Shown in pieces: positions 33,547 to 44,925 of a stretch of DNA of 64,000 nt. Position 1 is the first letter of the stretch, and every line of letters starts with the position of its first letter. The stretch is from Piezodorus guildinii. Lineage: Eukaryota; Arthropoda; Insecta; Hemiptera; Pentatomidae. Location: assembly GCA_023052935.1 (NCBI GenBank), contig CM041292.1, positions 33,834,386 through 33,898,385 on the forward strand, written 5' to 3'. The notes below the pieces were generated by a model. The model had not been told where the DNA came from and made no database searches. It was given only the letters and a program-made list of their open reading frames with translations. A program made the position numbers and the translations under genes.

Positions 33547-33830
33547 TTTTTTTTCGGTTGGCGCGACAGGCCTTGGAGGCCCTTGACCGCGCGGTATGGT
33601 TTATATTTCACACCGCGATACTCGATGACATTTTATAGGGTAGGGTCATCACTCCCTACGCCTATTTTGTGGGTAGCTATCAATTAGCTGCCGGGTCCCA
33701 CATACCCGGGGAAGATTGTGAGTGAATCTCCATTTATTTGTTTGCTTGAAAAATTGCTCCTGGGACTGGGATTCGAACTCACAACTTTAGCGTGGCAGGA
33801 TAGCGCCAACTCTGCCACGGGCTCCCCTCT
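33547..33830 (-). mobile_element. SINE family A with target duplication
   Basis: On the minus strand: a tRNA-like head with A box 'gtggcagagttggcgc' and B box 'gttcgaatccc', the body 'agggagtgatgaccctaccc', and the 3' end 'ccaaggcctgtcgcgccaac' plus oligo(A). It is flanked by TATTGCAT at 33539-33546 and 33831-33838. The second copy is at 54434-54731 on the plus strand. Confidence 0.9.
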
Positions 33831-33894
33831 TATTGCATAAAACATTTATATAAGTCTGTGTGGTCTTATTATTCATAATAACTTCGATAGCTGT

Positions 33895-34680
33895 TTTATT
33901 TCATTACAAATTTCATATTTAATAAAAATACAAGCTCAAAATATCATAGCAAATTTTCTATCGAAATCGGTGAATTTTGAACCTTTCACGATTTTCTTAA
34001 AAACGGCTCCAATTATTTTGGTTGAAATCGCTATACCGATGCAAAATGGGCTTTAATATTATGTATGTTCCATTCTGATTGAAATAGTCTGACATGGCTG
34101 AAATGACAATATTTTAAAATTTCATTCTCTTAGGTACCTTTAATTTTGTAGATTAAAAAAAACAAAAAAAAAATTTGTTAGCATTTATTAAAAACGGGTA
34201 AATATGTAAGTTAAACGAATCCGGTATCCAAATAAGGTAATGAAGAGCAAAAAAATATTTGTATGCAATGTTTGTGTTTTTGAACATAATAAAACTAATA
34301 TGGATGTATAATATACCATTGGAAAGCTAAAGATTTTAAAACATAAACCATGAATTTGTAAAAAGTAACAGAAAGTGATGAGAAGCCGATAAATCAAACT
34401 GGTTTTTGCAGATAATAACATAATAGACTATTTAGTAAAGCACTTGTTTATATCGAAGTATAATTTAATTAATTCGTTTACCTTATTACATTTATTTACC
34501 TATATATTCCATTCCAAGTTGCATCGTAAAATGTAAGTGTAAGCCCAGGGCCTACTCGGCATATCGCGCCACTAGAAGAAGAAGAATTCCATTCCTATAT
34601 ATTTTGAAAATTCTTAAATTAATCTTAAGAACGGAGGTATGTGAAAGTCGTGTGTTGCGCGCACCAGATTTTTTATAATC
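33895..34680 (+). repeat. Repeat family C, copy 3b, without its start
   Basis: Follows the family order from the 'atcggtgaattttgaac' region and 'aaatagtctgacatggctg' to the 3' end 'gaggtatgtgaaagtcgtgt' plus 'gcgcgcaccagatttttta'. A short SINE-A tail relic ('gggcctactcggcatatcgc') sits near 34539. Confidence 0.65.
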
Positions 34681-34684
34681 ATAT

Positions 34685-35290
34685 TGTATTCAAGGGATAA
34701 GTATTTTATAAGAAAAAGAATGATTTTATTTAGAATGATACTTTATAATATAATACAATGTATTCCTTAAAATCAAATAACCTAGTGGTATTAGGTTGGC
34801 GTTTGATTAAATGTCGAATCTATGCTTTGTAGATCAAAGTTTTTGGGGACATAGTGAAGAAATACTGGTTATGTGGCAACTTTTTTGGGTTAAATGAGAA
34901 GATTTCAAAAGCAAGAATCGTGTTTCTATATTGAGCCTTTCCAAATACTTCATAATTATGTTTTCTAGGATTAATTAGATTTAAGTGAGGTAATAATTAA
35001 TAATTATATGTATAGGTATGTCGTAATGCAACTTCTATAAAATCATGACTAGAAATTAGTAATACCCTTTTATACATTGCTAATTCTTTAAGATAATGTT
35101 ATTTAAAAGAATTCATATAATAATATATGTTGCATATTAAGATAATTATGTTAAAGGGAAGTTAATGCAATAACAACTATTATTGTAATATCAAAGATAA
35201 AATTTCAATTTTTTTAAAATGTTAATTTGATTTTTTGAAGAGAATAGTTCTATTTGTTTTTCTTAAAAAAATACGAAAAATAAAATTACA
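34685..35290. other. AT-rich non-coding stretch
   Basis: No gene or recognised repeat. Confidence 0.4.
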
Positions 35291-35356
35291 AGAAGGAATT
35301 AGTCCGAGTGGTGGTCATTAAAAGAAACAATTAAATAATTTTAACTTTTAATTGTC

Positions 35357-35397
35357 TGCTAACGTTTCGACCCCCATAATGGGTTATCATCAGGGCG
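35357..35397 (-). ncRNA. Hammerhead-like ribozyme motif g (intact core)
   Basis: On the minus strand: core CUGAUGA+U, inner stem ACCC/GGGG-type (four pairs with a small shift), then GAAACGUU. The outer stem GCC/AGC keeps two pairs. All invariant core bases are present. Confidence 0.55.
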
Positions 35398-35510
35398 AAT
35401 CATAGGCCGAAACTGGTAACAATTATTAAGAATAAAATAATTTTTGTAAATTATACATTAAAATAAAATTTGTAAATAAAATATATTTTTGCTAGTTTCC
35501 GCCTACGATT

Positions 35511-35551
35511 CGTCGTGATGATGACTAACAATGGGGGTCGAAACGTTGGCA
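35511..35551 (+). ncRNA. Hammerhead-like motif h
   Basis: Outer stem CGUC/GGCA (three pairs), core GUGAUGA+U (first base changed), inner stem GACU/GGUC, then GAAACGUU. Partner of motif g in opposite orientation. Confidence 0.5.
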
Positions 35552-35799
35552 GACAATAAATATTTTATTATATATTAAAATTTATGTTTCAATAGACAAC
35601 TACTGTCGGTCTAGTACACTCTATTAGATAGTAATTGTGTAAATGTACCTCATTAAAAATTTATGAATGTCGCCGTCAGAATAGATAAATCTAAACTTTT
35701 TTTTTTTTGTATGTTGTTGACTAATAATCTCTTGAAAGGGAAGAGGTGTACTTTAGAGTGTTAAATTGGGTCCTCTCCAACAGGACAAAAAACAAAAAA

Positions 35800-36715
35800 T
35801 AACGATTCCTGCTTATCACATTTTAATCAGTCTGCTGGTGTTCCTCAAGGCAGTATCCTGGAATCCATTCTTTACACAGTCTATCCACATGATATCTCAA
35901 TCCATCCTAACACTTTCCTTTCTACCTATGCTGAGGACACCTGCGGGTTATCAGTTCATAAAGATATATTTATTGCCTCTCATACTCTTCAAGCGCACAT
36001 CAAAGACCTAGAAGTATGGTGCGAGAATAAAAAATAAATTCCAATCAATTATCCTTTACCCTTCGTTGTAAACCTATGACTTCTTGCTCTACAGTATCCT
36101 TTAATAACACTTAACTAGTTTCTGTTTAGCTGATCAAATATATAAGACTCTATCTAGACAAACATCTAACAACATCGAATCCTCATAAAAGACCAAAAGG
36201 ACAAGAAACCGCTCGACGTTATTGACTACTTTGACACTTACTGGACAAACGGTCAAACCTTCCTCTTAACTACAAAATGCTTATATACATGACTATTATA
36301 AGAGCTATCTGGACTTAAGGAATTAAGCTGTGGGGCTCTACCAAACCATCGAATTCCTCTCCTACGCAATCCTTACAATCCAAAATCCTTCGTAAGATTC
36401 CCAACGCTACTTACTTTGTAACCGATAAACTATCACGGATTCACGAAGACCTTATGTTACTGTCCTTCCATGAAAAATACTATTTCTACTCTACACCCAC
36501 TAGTTTCTATCCTAGCTACCTCTTCGATCTCTGATAATCATCCGAGGCGTATGAAAAGAAGATTGCCTCGAGACCTTCTTGTTTAGATTTACTACTAGAT
36601 AGTTCCTCTTCATGTATTTTATCATTAACCATCATGTTTACTTGTTGCATTATAATATACAGTTGAAAATATAATAAGTAATATATAATATATAATATTT
36701 TTTTAATAATGTTGG
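35800..36715 (+). pseudogene. LINE J1 ORF2 3' half, heavily decayed
   Basis: Reverse transcriptase fragment in several frames: SAGVPQGSIL-like, 'NTFLSTYAEDTC' (YADD changed to YAED), 'AHIKDLEVWCEN', then the C-terminal region up to 'cctcgagaccttcttgttta'. It has multiple stops and frameshifts. The 3' UTR has 'catgtttacttgttgcat' and an AT-rich tail near 36700. Catalysis would be impossible. Confidence 0.8.
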
Positions 36716-36839
36716 ATTTTGACCTTTTACCATTTTAAAGCGCATAGATTTGCTAATACTCTGGTGGGGTTGACTCTATTTTTTTTCGTTTGTCATGTAA
36801 CTAAAATCAGTTAAACATAAAAAATGTTTATCTTTATTT

Positions 36840-37160
36840 ATTATAATCTACACCTGTCACTTTTCCGGGACAATAAGCAGATGCGCTGTATATGTATTGT
36901 AAGAGCTGTCACCTGCCAGGCATGAGGGAGCGGCACCTCCTCCTAACGTGAAAGTCCTAAGTTTTAAACAAGGAGATCCCTCATCAAGCTCCTTTTCAGC
37001 CTTCTTATGGTGAGTTCCGGCATATCCGTTTTCGCCATGTTTTGAATGAGTGTGTTGTAATGTCCGTAACGTTTGTTATGGAATCTCTTGTATGAAGTAT
37101 GAATGTAGTCTTGAACAGTAGGTATATGTAGGTCTGTATGTAAAGTTTTGTTACTCACTT
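36840..37160 (-). pseudogene. LINE ORF2 C-terminus, third Jockey-like family
   Basis: The minus strand from 37158 to 36964 reads NKTLHTDLHIPTVQDYIHTS, continues to IRRLKRSLMRDLLV and stops. The pattern 'LHxDLxIPxV...RRLKRxxxRDLL' is the typical end of Jockey-type ORF2 and resembles but does not equal L1, L2 or J1. The 3' UTR continues to about 36840. The 5' side is truncated at about 37160. It lies tail to tail with the J1 fragment on its left. Confidence 0.75.
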
Positions 37161-37719
37161 ACCAGGGCGAGCGTTCCAAGATAAACTATCACCAAAGATA
37201 GGGCAAATTTAACTTGTAGCAATATGTTTACATTCCAATACCAAAATATCGAACGGCCGTTTTCACTAAGTCCATACGTTTCAGAGTCATTCGGAATTTA
37301 AAATTTTTTTCCATAAGGGCATCTGAATCCTATCCAATATATAATGTGTGCACTGTTTCTGACATAAAGTCTATTGAATTAATTACGATGCAACTGTTGT
37401 ATGTCATGATATTCATATAAGAGATATATAACACTGTTTTTGTATGCGTAATAAATGGTTGTCAATCGAATTTTTGTCATGTTTAATAGAACTAATTATG
37501 AATAAGTAACTGGAGCATATATTCGTTTGATGTAGTAGTTCATTTATAAAACCGGTTACTCTCAGGTGTTTATATGTCATCGGAAGCTGGGTTCGTTCAT
37601 TTAATGGGTTTGCAATACCGTGTTTCTACACATATAGGGCAAGGACATTTAGGTCAACTCCAGCGAGTATTTACGAGAAAATGAATAAAACGGCACTTCT
37701 GTTCAGACGATTTTGGTGC

Positions 37720-37975
37720 AAATGTTGCTATAATACCCCAGGCAATTAATAAATATGCATATAAAAAAACAAATAAAAATAAAAAACCAAACAACAGCCT
37801 ATAATTGAGATCAATACAAAATGAAAAATAAATTAACATCATAACTATATACAATCTGCTAAAGGAACCCCAGACTGGGCTTTTCTCTCAGCTTGTAGAG
37901 GGAAAAGTGGAACCCAACGGATCCCAGCGCCTCTCTCTCAGCCGAGTCACTGGATTTCAACATATAGCTACGAAA
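37720..37975 (-). mobile_element. LINE L1-like 3' UTR fragment
   Basis: The minus strand matches the L1 3' UTR: 'tgagagagaggcgctgggat', 'ggttcctttagcagattgta', and 'tatatagtta' followed by T-rich sequence. No coding part remains. Confidence 0.7.
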
Positions 37976-38425
37976 ATGAACCGTAAAAAATACAAATGAT
38001 GATTAAAGAATATAATAACTAAATAATTATCATGTCTACATGCATAACCTCGACTAAAATTTAAAACATAAAAATTACAAAACAATACAAATTTACGAAA
38101 CACATCTATAACATTTTTAATTCACTTATTTGCATGGAAACTGGATGTCATGATTTTTTGGAAATTGAATGGACAGGAAGTAATGGAACGACATTTAAAA
38201 GTCTGAAGGGTATTAGAATTACGGATATCAGAAGGAATAGAGTCCCTTATGGAAGAGGATCGGATTATGAAAGATCTGTTTAATTACTTTTATAAATAAT
38301 ATAAGTATATTTTTAATTTTTATCATAGTGGATATAACTAGTTGACCGTTAAGAATTACTAGAAGGGATAAGTCCGGGTGGTGGTCAGTGAATGAAACAA
38401 TTTATAGTTTGAACTACTTATTTTC

Positions 38426-38464
38426 TGCCAACGTTCGAACCCCATTGTTGGTCGCCATCAGGTG
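38426..38464 (-). ncRNA. Hammerhead-like motif i (damaged)
   Basis: On the minus strand: CUGAUGG, hairpin GACC...GGUUC, then GAACGUU (one base short). Probably inactive partner of motif j. Confidence 0.45.
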
Positions 38465-38509
38465 AAACAATGATTTATAATTTTTCGTAACAAGATTCGC
38501 CTACAATAC

Positions 38510-38548
38510 GCCCTAATGATGACCAACAATGGGAGTCGAAACGTTGGT
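38510..38548 (+). ncRNA. Hammerhead-like motif j
   Basis: Outer stem GCC/GGU, core CUAAUGA+U (G5 changed to A), inner stem GAC/GUC, then GAAACGUU. Confidence 0.5.
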
Positions 38549-38758
38549 AAAAATACATGGTTGAAACTAATAAATTGTTACATTCACCTGGACTAATTCC
38601 TCCCAGTTTTTAAGTTTTTGTTTCTGTGCCAGACACAAGACTCAGTTTTTGTACTTTACCGTTATCCTTAGAGGACTGAAAGTTTTAGAATAAAATTTAC
38701 TTTTCTTACTAACTTTCTTACGAATATTTTGTTGAAATACTTTAATATTTTTTAATAG

Positions 38759-39109
38759 ACGCCATCGATTAATATCCAAGCCTACAAAACCTTAGCCTTT
38801 CTCGAGAACGCACAAAACGTACGACGTTTTCCTTGTACACATTCTCCGCCTATTCCTAATCCCTTCGAAAAAAAGGAAAGGTATCCTGACGATGGTGTAC
38901 GACCTTGGAGAAGGAGTCTTCGGAAGACCCCGATGAAAGTGATGGTGGTAGAGGAGGGAGGTGGCGGGGCAGCCAGCGGAGTGCAGTACGTGAACAGCCG
39001 GGATATGGCCAGCAGCTACTTCATAGCGGCCCTTCTTCTAGTGGGACCTGCCTTCGGCGGAGCCATCACCAACTCTCAGGAGCTGGCGAGGTATCAGCAC
39101 ATAGCACAG
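38759..39109 (+). CDS. Candidate host coding exon with signal peptide
   Basis: One frame is open through the whole interval, from a plausible splice acceptor (T-rich then 'taatag' ending at 38758) to a splice donor 'cacag|gtaaat' at 39109/39110, in phase 0. The region is markedly GC-richer than its surroundings. Within it MASSYFIAALLLVGPAFGGA (from Met 39005) looks like a secretory signal peptide followed by ITNSQELARYQHIAQ. Translation may start there or at Met 38933 or 38942; upstream codons could be untranslated. A first coding exon of a secreted peptide or protein would fit, but I do not recognise the gene and see no second exon in the window. The acceptor may be fortuitous. Confidence 0.5.
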
Positions 39110-39114
39110 GTAAA

Positions 39115-39830
39115 TACACATCAAATACATCACTAAAAGAAAGTCATATGATTAAAAAAAAAAAAAAAAAAAAGTATTCTATTGGGTAGTAAAATAAGTT
39201 CGTTGGGTTTTTCAATATAATCCTCTCTGTGCTAATAAAATTATGTTTACTTGATAAATAATGTTTACATATTCTAAAAAAGGATCAGTTAAAGTGCTGT
39301 TCAGTTCAACCCAGATTCCTTATCTTTAAGTGGTATTTTTCTTGCTCAAAAACGAATAGAAAAAAAATTCATTTTTGTCATTTATTGATTATTTAATTTC
39401 GGAAAGGGAAACACGCTGCACAGACGGTCTCCAAAATTTATAATGCGTATGGCGATGATGCTCGGTTCAGAACTAGAAATTTTGACTTATAAGACGCAAA
39501 AGTGGCGTTCAAGGAGGACGGAATTAAAAACTCACCTGAAAGATGGCAACATCTTATAGATCAAAATGGGTCATATATAATGGATTGAAAATATTTACAA
39601 GAATCTAAAGTTTTTATTGAAATCACCAGTGAAAAACGATACGAATTTTTTAATTGAAGTGAAAAAAAAACTCCTAATAAACCTGATTAAACTGTCCTCA
39701 ACACCCATTTCAGAAAAACGGGACGTTCATTTAAATTGCACTCACTCAAAATTATTCATTATGAAAAAAACAGCTTCAAACAAGATTTTAAAGAAATTAT
39801 TAACATATAAAAATCGCGGCATAAATAAAA
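39115..39830. other. Intron-like or intergenic AT-rich DNA
   Basis: If the exon is real this is intron. It contains an A-run at 39154-39172. The 89-codon frame 39617-39886 runs into repeat C and is not a gene. Confidence 0.4.
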
Positions 39831-39832
39831 AA

Positions 39833-40741
39833 TCTGGTGCGGGCAACACACGACTTTCACTTATATTCGTTTTTAAAATCGATTAAAAAATTTCAAGTAC
39901 AGTAAGAGATGAAAATAATTAAAGAATTAATTAATGTAATTTCTATAGAAACGTGTTTTATTAAAAACTCTATTATATTATTATCTAAAATAATCAGTTA
40001 GTTTAATCGGCTTATCACTCTCTATTAACTTTTAAAAGCTTGTGTCTGAAATAATTTTTTCTGAAATCAGTAGCTTTACAACGGTATATATTACGGTTCT
40101 TTTGTTCAAAAACGAAAAATTGCGTTAAAAAATATTTTTTCTGTTTTCTCCTTTAGTTGGGTATCAAATTCATTCAATTTATATATTTACCTGTTTTTCA
40201 TTAGTTGTAACAAGATAATATAGTTATTTTTATTGAATCAACAAGAGTAAAGGTACTTTAGAAGAAGAAAATTTAAAATATCGGCATTTAAGCCCTGTCA
40301 AAATATTTTAATCAGAATAAAACCTAAATGATATTAAAGCCCATCAAATGTTACATCGATATAGCGAGCTTAATCAAAATCATCATAACCGTTTTGAGAA
40401 AATCGAAAAAACGTGCAAAATGCATGGTATAAAGTGGCTCTTCTGGTAAGATCATTTTGATTAAAAAGGTTTTGTAACGTCCCAGGCATATATTGGTCTT
40501 AAATATGAAATTTCAGTTTCATAGGACTTACCGTTTCCGCCCAGGAGTTACACACACACACACCACACACACACACACTCACACTCACACACACACACAC
40601 ACACACATACAGACCTTTTTGCGGGACCTGGTTATTTGGACTCAGGGGACCGTAAAATGTGTATTTCCGTTGAAAACTGGAATTCGAAAATTTTCACGAT
40701 CGCAATACTTTCCCTTACTATATATAGTAAGTGAAAGTAAA
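39833..40741 (-). repeat. Repeat family C, copy 4
   Basis: The minus strand starts with the hairpin end 'actttcacttactatatata' and 'gtaagggaaagtattgcgat', has the (GT)n stretch in the family's usual place (40550-40607), passes 'gatatagcgagc'-type sequence (plus-strand 40350-40380), and ends 'aagtgaaagtcgtgtgttgc' near 39845. No coding capacity; the 93-codon frame 40493-40774 is a CA-repeat artefact. Confidence 0.75.
40550..40607. repeat. (CA)n microsatellite within repeat C
   Basis: Interrupted CA repeat at the same relative position as the (GT)n in copy 6 (near 57567). Confidence 0.9.
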
Positions 40742-40744
40742 ATC

Positions 40745-41654
40745 GGATGTCCAATGCTTGTTACACAAATTTAATAAAGAAATATTTTAAAAAAAACGTC
40801 TGAATAATAATAATAATTACAGAAGATAGGAAATAATCGAGTTAGGAAATAATGAGAAATTAAATAATATTTTAGAAAATTTATTTATTGATTTAAAATA
40901 TGAAATTGAGTAAGATTTCAATTTTTTTTATTATCATACTTTCACTAAGCTAAGTAGGCAGATGAGGAAGCGAAATCTTCATTAATCAATTTTATTTTCA
41001 GTAGTTAAACTGCTAATAGTATTGAATTTTTAAAAATAATTTAATATCATTAGCCGAAAGAGATCTTTGAATCATTAAATATAATTATTTATGTATGAAA
41101 AAAGTTCTGACTTTCGAAGAGGCATATCTGAAGTTTTTTTTTTTTTTTTTCTAATCACCAACAGTTTCGGAAAGTGATTTCTATGTACTTTGATTACTAA
41201 AATTTTCCATTTAGTGTATTTTTAGCTGAATATATTGCAGCTCATCGCCCAAATAATAACACTCTTTAATTATTAAGTTCTCCTTGTAAAGTATTTGTTT
41301 TGGTTTAGAAAATATTTGGCTACATCAATTATTGATAATTTAATTTTGTTCCTCTAGTTATGATCATTAATTAACTAATGTTAATTCACTAATGTTAATT
41401 TAACTAATGCACTAAGGTTAGTTAATTTAATGTTGCATTTAAGGTAATTGCCTATTCCTCCAATAGATACACTAAGACTGATCAAGGACATACCATTGGT
41501 TATCCTACATTTCGTTATATACGATCATAATTGGATCAAAATATTATTTTAATTTATTCTTTACAATGGCCATGCAATAATTTTTTTTATTTATTATTTT
41601 TATACGAAACATTTAGCTCTCTTCTATCCAATTTTAATTTGCTTTAGGTTTTTT

Positions 41655-41700
<46 letters not shown>

Positions 41701-43245
41701 TAGATAGATAGATAGATATATTCATATAATTTAATGTATGTCATGTAATACATTTTAGATCAGGAAAAATAAAATTTGTTTGCAATTTTTGTTTTAATAT
41801 ATTTACGCTTATTTTTTACTGTATATTTTTTATATTCTTGAATTCTTCACGCTAGTTGAACTTTTAAACATTATTGCTATCCCTTTCTTAAATCTTGTAA
41901 CAATCATGATTTTATAGCAGTTCCAAAATAAGTGAAGTGAAATCGGCCTTTTGTTTTTAACCTGATTACAGTAGCATTGGAGTAATTTATATCTGAATAG
42001 CGAACATCACCCTTAATTTTTAGTTTCTATAAAAGATCTAGCGACAAGTGTATTCTTCTCACTACTCAGTTATTCTCACGAAGAAGAGTGAAACTTGTTT
42101 CAAGACTTGAAATCCTTTTAGAAAAATTCCTCAAAGGTCACGTGAATTGAACCCGTCTCTCCAGGTTCGTAAGCAACGACACCGCAGAGAAATTCGCTGG
42201 TTACACAGAAACGAAAGTCATGAAAGTTGTAATAAAATAAACTAATAACAGATAAAACTTAATGATAACACTAATAATTTAATATATATATATATATATA
42301 TATTTTTTATTTTTTTATGTTCTTATAAGTAAAAGATGGAGTATAAAAAATAATTGCAATAAGTTAGGAAAGGGCATCGTCAATTATTTTGGCACACTGT
42401 TTTAAAAATAATTTATTTTTCGTTCTTTAAAATTGATTCACAAATAGTAATTATTAAAAACCATTAATGTGTCAATTAAAAATATAATATTTTGTGTCAA
42501 GTATAATTTTTCGATGTTTTGAAATCCCTCGTCTTAAAGATGCACCAAAGTAATTTATACATTTCAGTTTAACAGATTAAGAATAAAAAAGAAAAAAACA
42601 AAAAAAAAAATCCTATTTCTCTTTTTTTTTCTAAATATATCTTAGTAATTCACCATTGGTATAAATAATTAAACAATGTAATTACACTTCAGTCTATGGA
42701 TTCATATATCATATCGGATCAAGAGTTTTTCAGACTTTTATACAGATATAATTTTAATTTTAATTGAAGTTTATAAAGAATGGTTGTATACTTAAAAAAT
42801 CGTTTAACGTCTAAAAACAATGAATGTTCTATAAAGGTGTAATCTAACAGCATTTTGATAAACTTTCTTAAACCGAGTTTAAGTGAGATGGATAAGTCAA
42901 TCAAATCAATAAACGTTGATTAGAAACAGCAATTATCACTGTAAAATAAATCGTTTAATCTGCGTAATTATTTTTAATTGCATTACTTAACAGTAAATAA
43001 ACATTAATATTTATGCACATACATTTATTGTGTAACTAATTAATACACAAGTAAAAGGATTTGATAATATATACATCGATGGCTTTGATTATTTAAACAT
43101 TGTCTCTTAGAGAAAAATAATTGGTATAATTAATTACAGAGAGCAATGATATAGCTGTTTAATTAACTTTTTTACATAATATTTATTTTATTGACGTAAA
43201 TAAAAAAAAAATGTATTTATGTTTTCTTTCTTTCTCTCTTAACAG
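40745..43245. other. AT-rich non-coding stretch
   Basis: No gene recognised. It contains microsatellites at 41656-41718 and short (TA)n near 42283-42302. A balanced patch at 42110-42210 has 'tgaattgaacccg', an inverted B-box-like string, but no complete tRNA-like head. Confidence 0.45.
41656..41718. repeat. (TA)n plus (GATA)n microsatellite
   Basis: AT repeat 41661-41695, then TAGA/GATA units to about 41718. Confidence 0.95.
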
Positions 43246-43249
43246 ATTT

Positions 43250-43385
43250 AATTCTGTTTTCCCGGTTTTGAATACCGGCTGTGGCAGAATAAATATATTA
43301 TTTTAGCTTGAGGTGGCCCATGGGTACGGAGACCCCAATATGGAACAACCAGCCTTTATAAAGTGAGTATCCAAAAATTCGGAAA
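43250..43385 (+). mobile_element. SINE family B fragment
   Basis: 'cggttttgaataccgg' (degraded B box), 'gcagaataaatatatt', 'ggtacggagaccccaat' and 'ataaagtgagtatcc' match the head-body junction of 48533-48860. The 3' part is missing. Confidence 0.6.
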
Positions 43386-44844
43386 AAAAAAACCTTAATA
43401 AATTGGATGAAACCTATATAAACTCGTTTGACCAGGCATTGATTGATATTATCTGTTGCAATACAAATGCTGTTTTTTTTTTTCTCTATGGTAAATTGTA
43501 TAGATAATGTCGGTTACTTAATTAAATAATCCTAATAAAAATATGTTATTTCAAATGGTTATTGCTATTTTTTTTTGTTTAATTTATCGTTAGCTTTCAG
43601 ATATTTCTTGACTTTATTAATGATTCTATATTAAATGTAAATACTTATGAACAGGTCCTTTACACCAGTCTTTCAGCGAATTCAGATGTTTATGAGTAAT
43701 AGATGTTTTTTGTTAAATGATTTTTTAAAAGTCGAGTTCTTCTTTACTCAAGAGAGAGAGAGAGAATAATGTGTATATTAGATATATAGATGGTATATAT
43801 TTTTCGTAGATATATTTTTTGTTTATAGTGTATAATATATTTTTATAAAACAATGAATAAAGACTATAAAAGTTTTTGTATGTTTCTGTAAATATGCAAT
43901 TCCTATTTAAAGTTCAGTTTTGTTATTTTAAAGATTAAGAGCTACTGTAACCCTTGGTGTAAGTGGATTTTTTGCACCTCTGTGCGTTTCTTAAAATAAA
44001 CTCCTTGACATTTATAGGCTCCGGCGAGAGAAAAAACGATCCAGGAGTGTTGACATAATTTTTGAGAGGCATGACAAAATATCAACAATATTGTTAAAAA
44101 CAAAAAAAATACATCTAAAATTTTATTATGCATGAAGTTTTTTATTTATTTATATTTTTAAAAGTTGAAATTCTGTCTCATTGTGACCGAAAACAAATGA
44201 GCTAATTCGGTGTGATGTAAGATCATAAAGTTCCACTACATTTGCATCTCTTCAATTAGTTCAATCTATCGGTCATCCTTTAGAAACCTATTTATTTCGT
44301 TTGATTTAAGTTAATTGAAAACGGAATTTTAAAACTTATTTTTTGATATTGCTATTTTCTTTTGTGCGCCCGTCACTACTAGGCCTGTTTCGATTTTTAT
44401 TAAATTATCGATTATCTAAATCGGATTAAATTCATTATTTTAGATCAAGTATCTGTTTCACTTACTGTTCCAAATTCTTCCTATTTTCAAAAGTGAATAG
44501 TAGGTTACGAAATTTTATAACATTAAAGTTTAATTTGTGTTTGCATTTGTTCAACTTCGGAAAAGTTTATTTCAGCGTTTCATTTGAATATCAACACTAA
44601 GTGTTCACAACACTCCAACATCAGCTTTTGAATAATGCCTAGTAATGCTTCTCGTTTTTATTTTCCCCTGCTTTTATCAGTGACTGGATTTATTTTTTCT
44701 AAAAGAAAATTTATTATTTATTATCTATTTAGAAGAGTTCATTTGACAAAAATGTCAAAACATTTAACTTCTCTTCTTTCAATAATATTTTATTATCAAT
44801 AAAAAATCTTTTCTTGCCGTATCTTCAAATATATTCTTAAAAAA

Positions 44845-44925
44845 AATTCAACATCATTAACATATTTACTTGTTGTATTATAAAGTACAGTTGTAAATTT
44901 CAATAAATGATGTTATAAAAAAAAA
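44845..44925 (+). mobile_element. LINE J1 3' tail fragment
   Basis: 'catatttacttgttgtatta', 'gtacagttgtaaatttcaat' and 'aaatgatgttat' plus oligo(A) match the last ~80 bp of J1 copies. Only the tail was inserted. Confidence 0.65.

Larger units (their letters stand above)
35293..35601. repeat. Inverted-repeat unit with two divergent hammerhead-like motifs
   Basis: The left arm (minus motif g, with 'ttaattgtctgctaacg' outside it) and right arm (plus motif h, with 'cgttggcagacaataaa') are imperfect inverted copies separated by about 110 bp. The related unit is at 38358-38611. The left edge shares 'agaaggaattagtccgag' with 'agaagggataagtccggg' there. Confidence 0.75.
38358..38611. repeat. Inverted-repeat unit with two divergent hammerhead-like motifs
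   Basis: Arms of about 105 bp: the left begins 'agaagggataagtccggg' and the right ends 'ctggactaattcctcccagt'. Each arm contains one motif (i on minus, j on plus) pointing outward. The region just left ('tataactagttgaccgttaa') matches the end of block A at 31090-31120 and 32545-32570, tying this unit to the duplicated segment. Confidence 0.8.

Noticed and set aside
35293..38611. Riboswitch or rho-independent terminator interpretation of the hairpins
   Set aside because: The genome is eukaryotic, the motifs lie in transposable repeats on both strands, and the conserved bases lie in the internal loop strands as in a hammerhead, not in a U-tract.
40493..40774. 93-codon frame with alternating His-Thr
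   Set aside because: It is the translation of a CA microsatellite inside repeat C.
42110..42210. Fourth tRNA-derived SINE family together with 55390-55570
   Set aside because: Only a B-box-like string is shared; no head or tail can be aligned with confidence.
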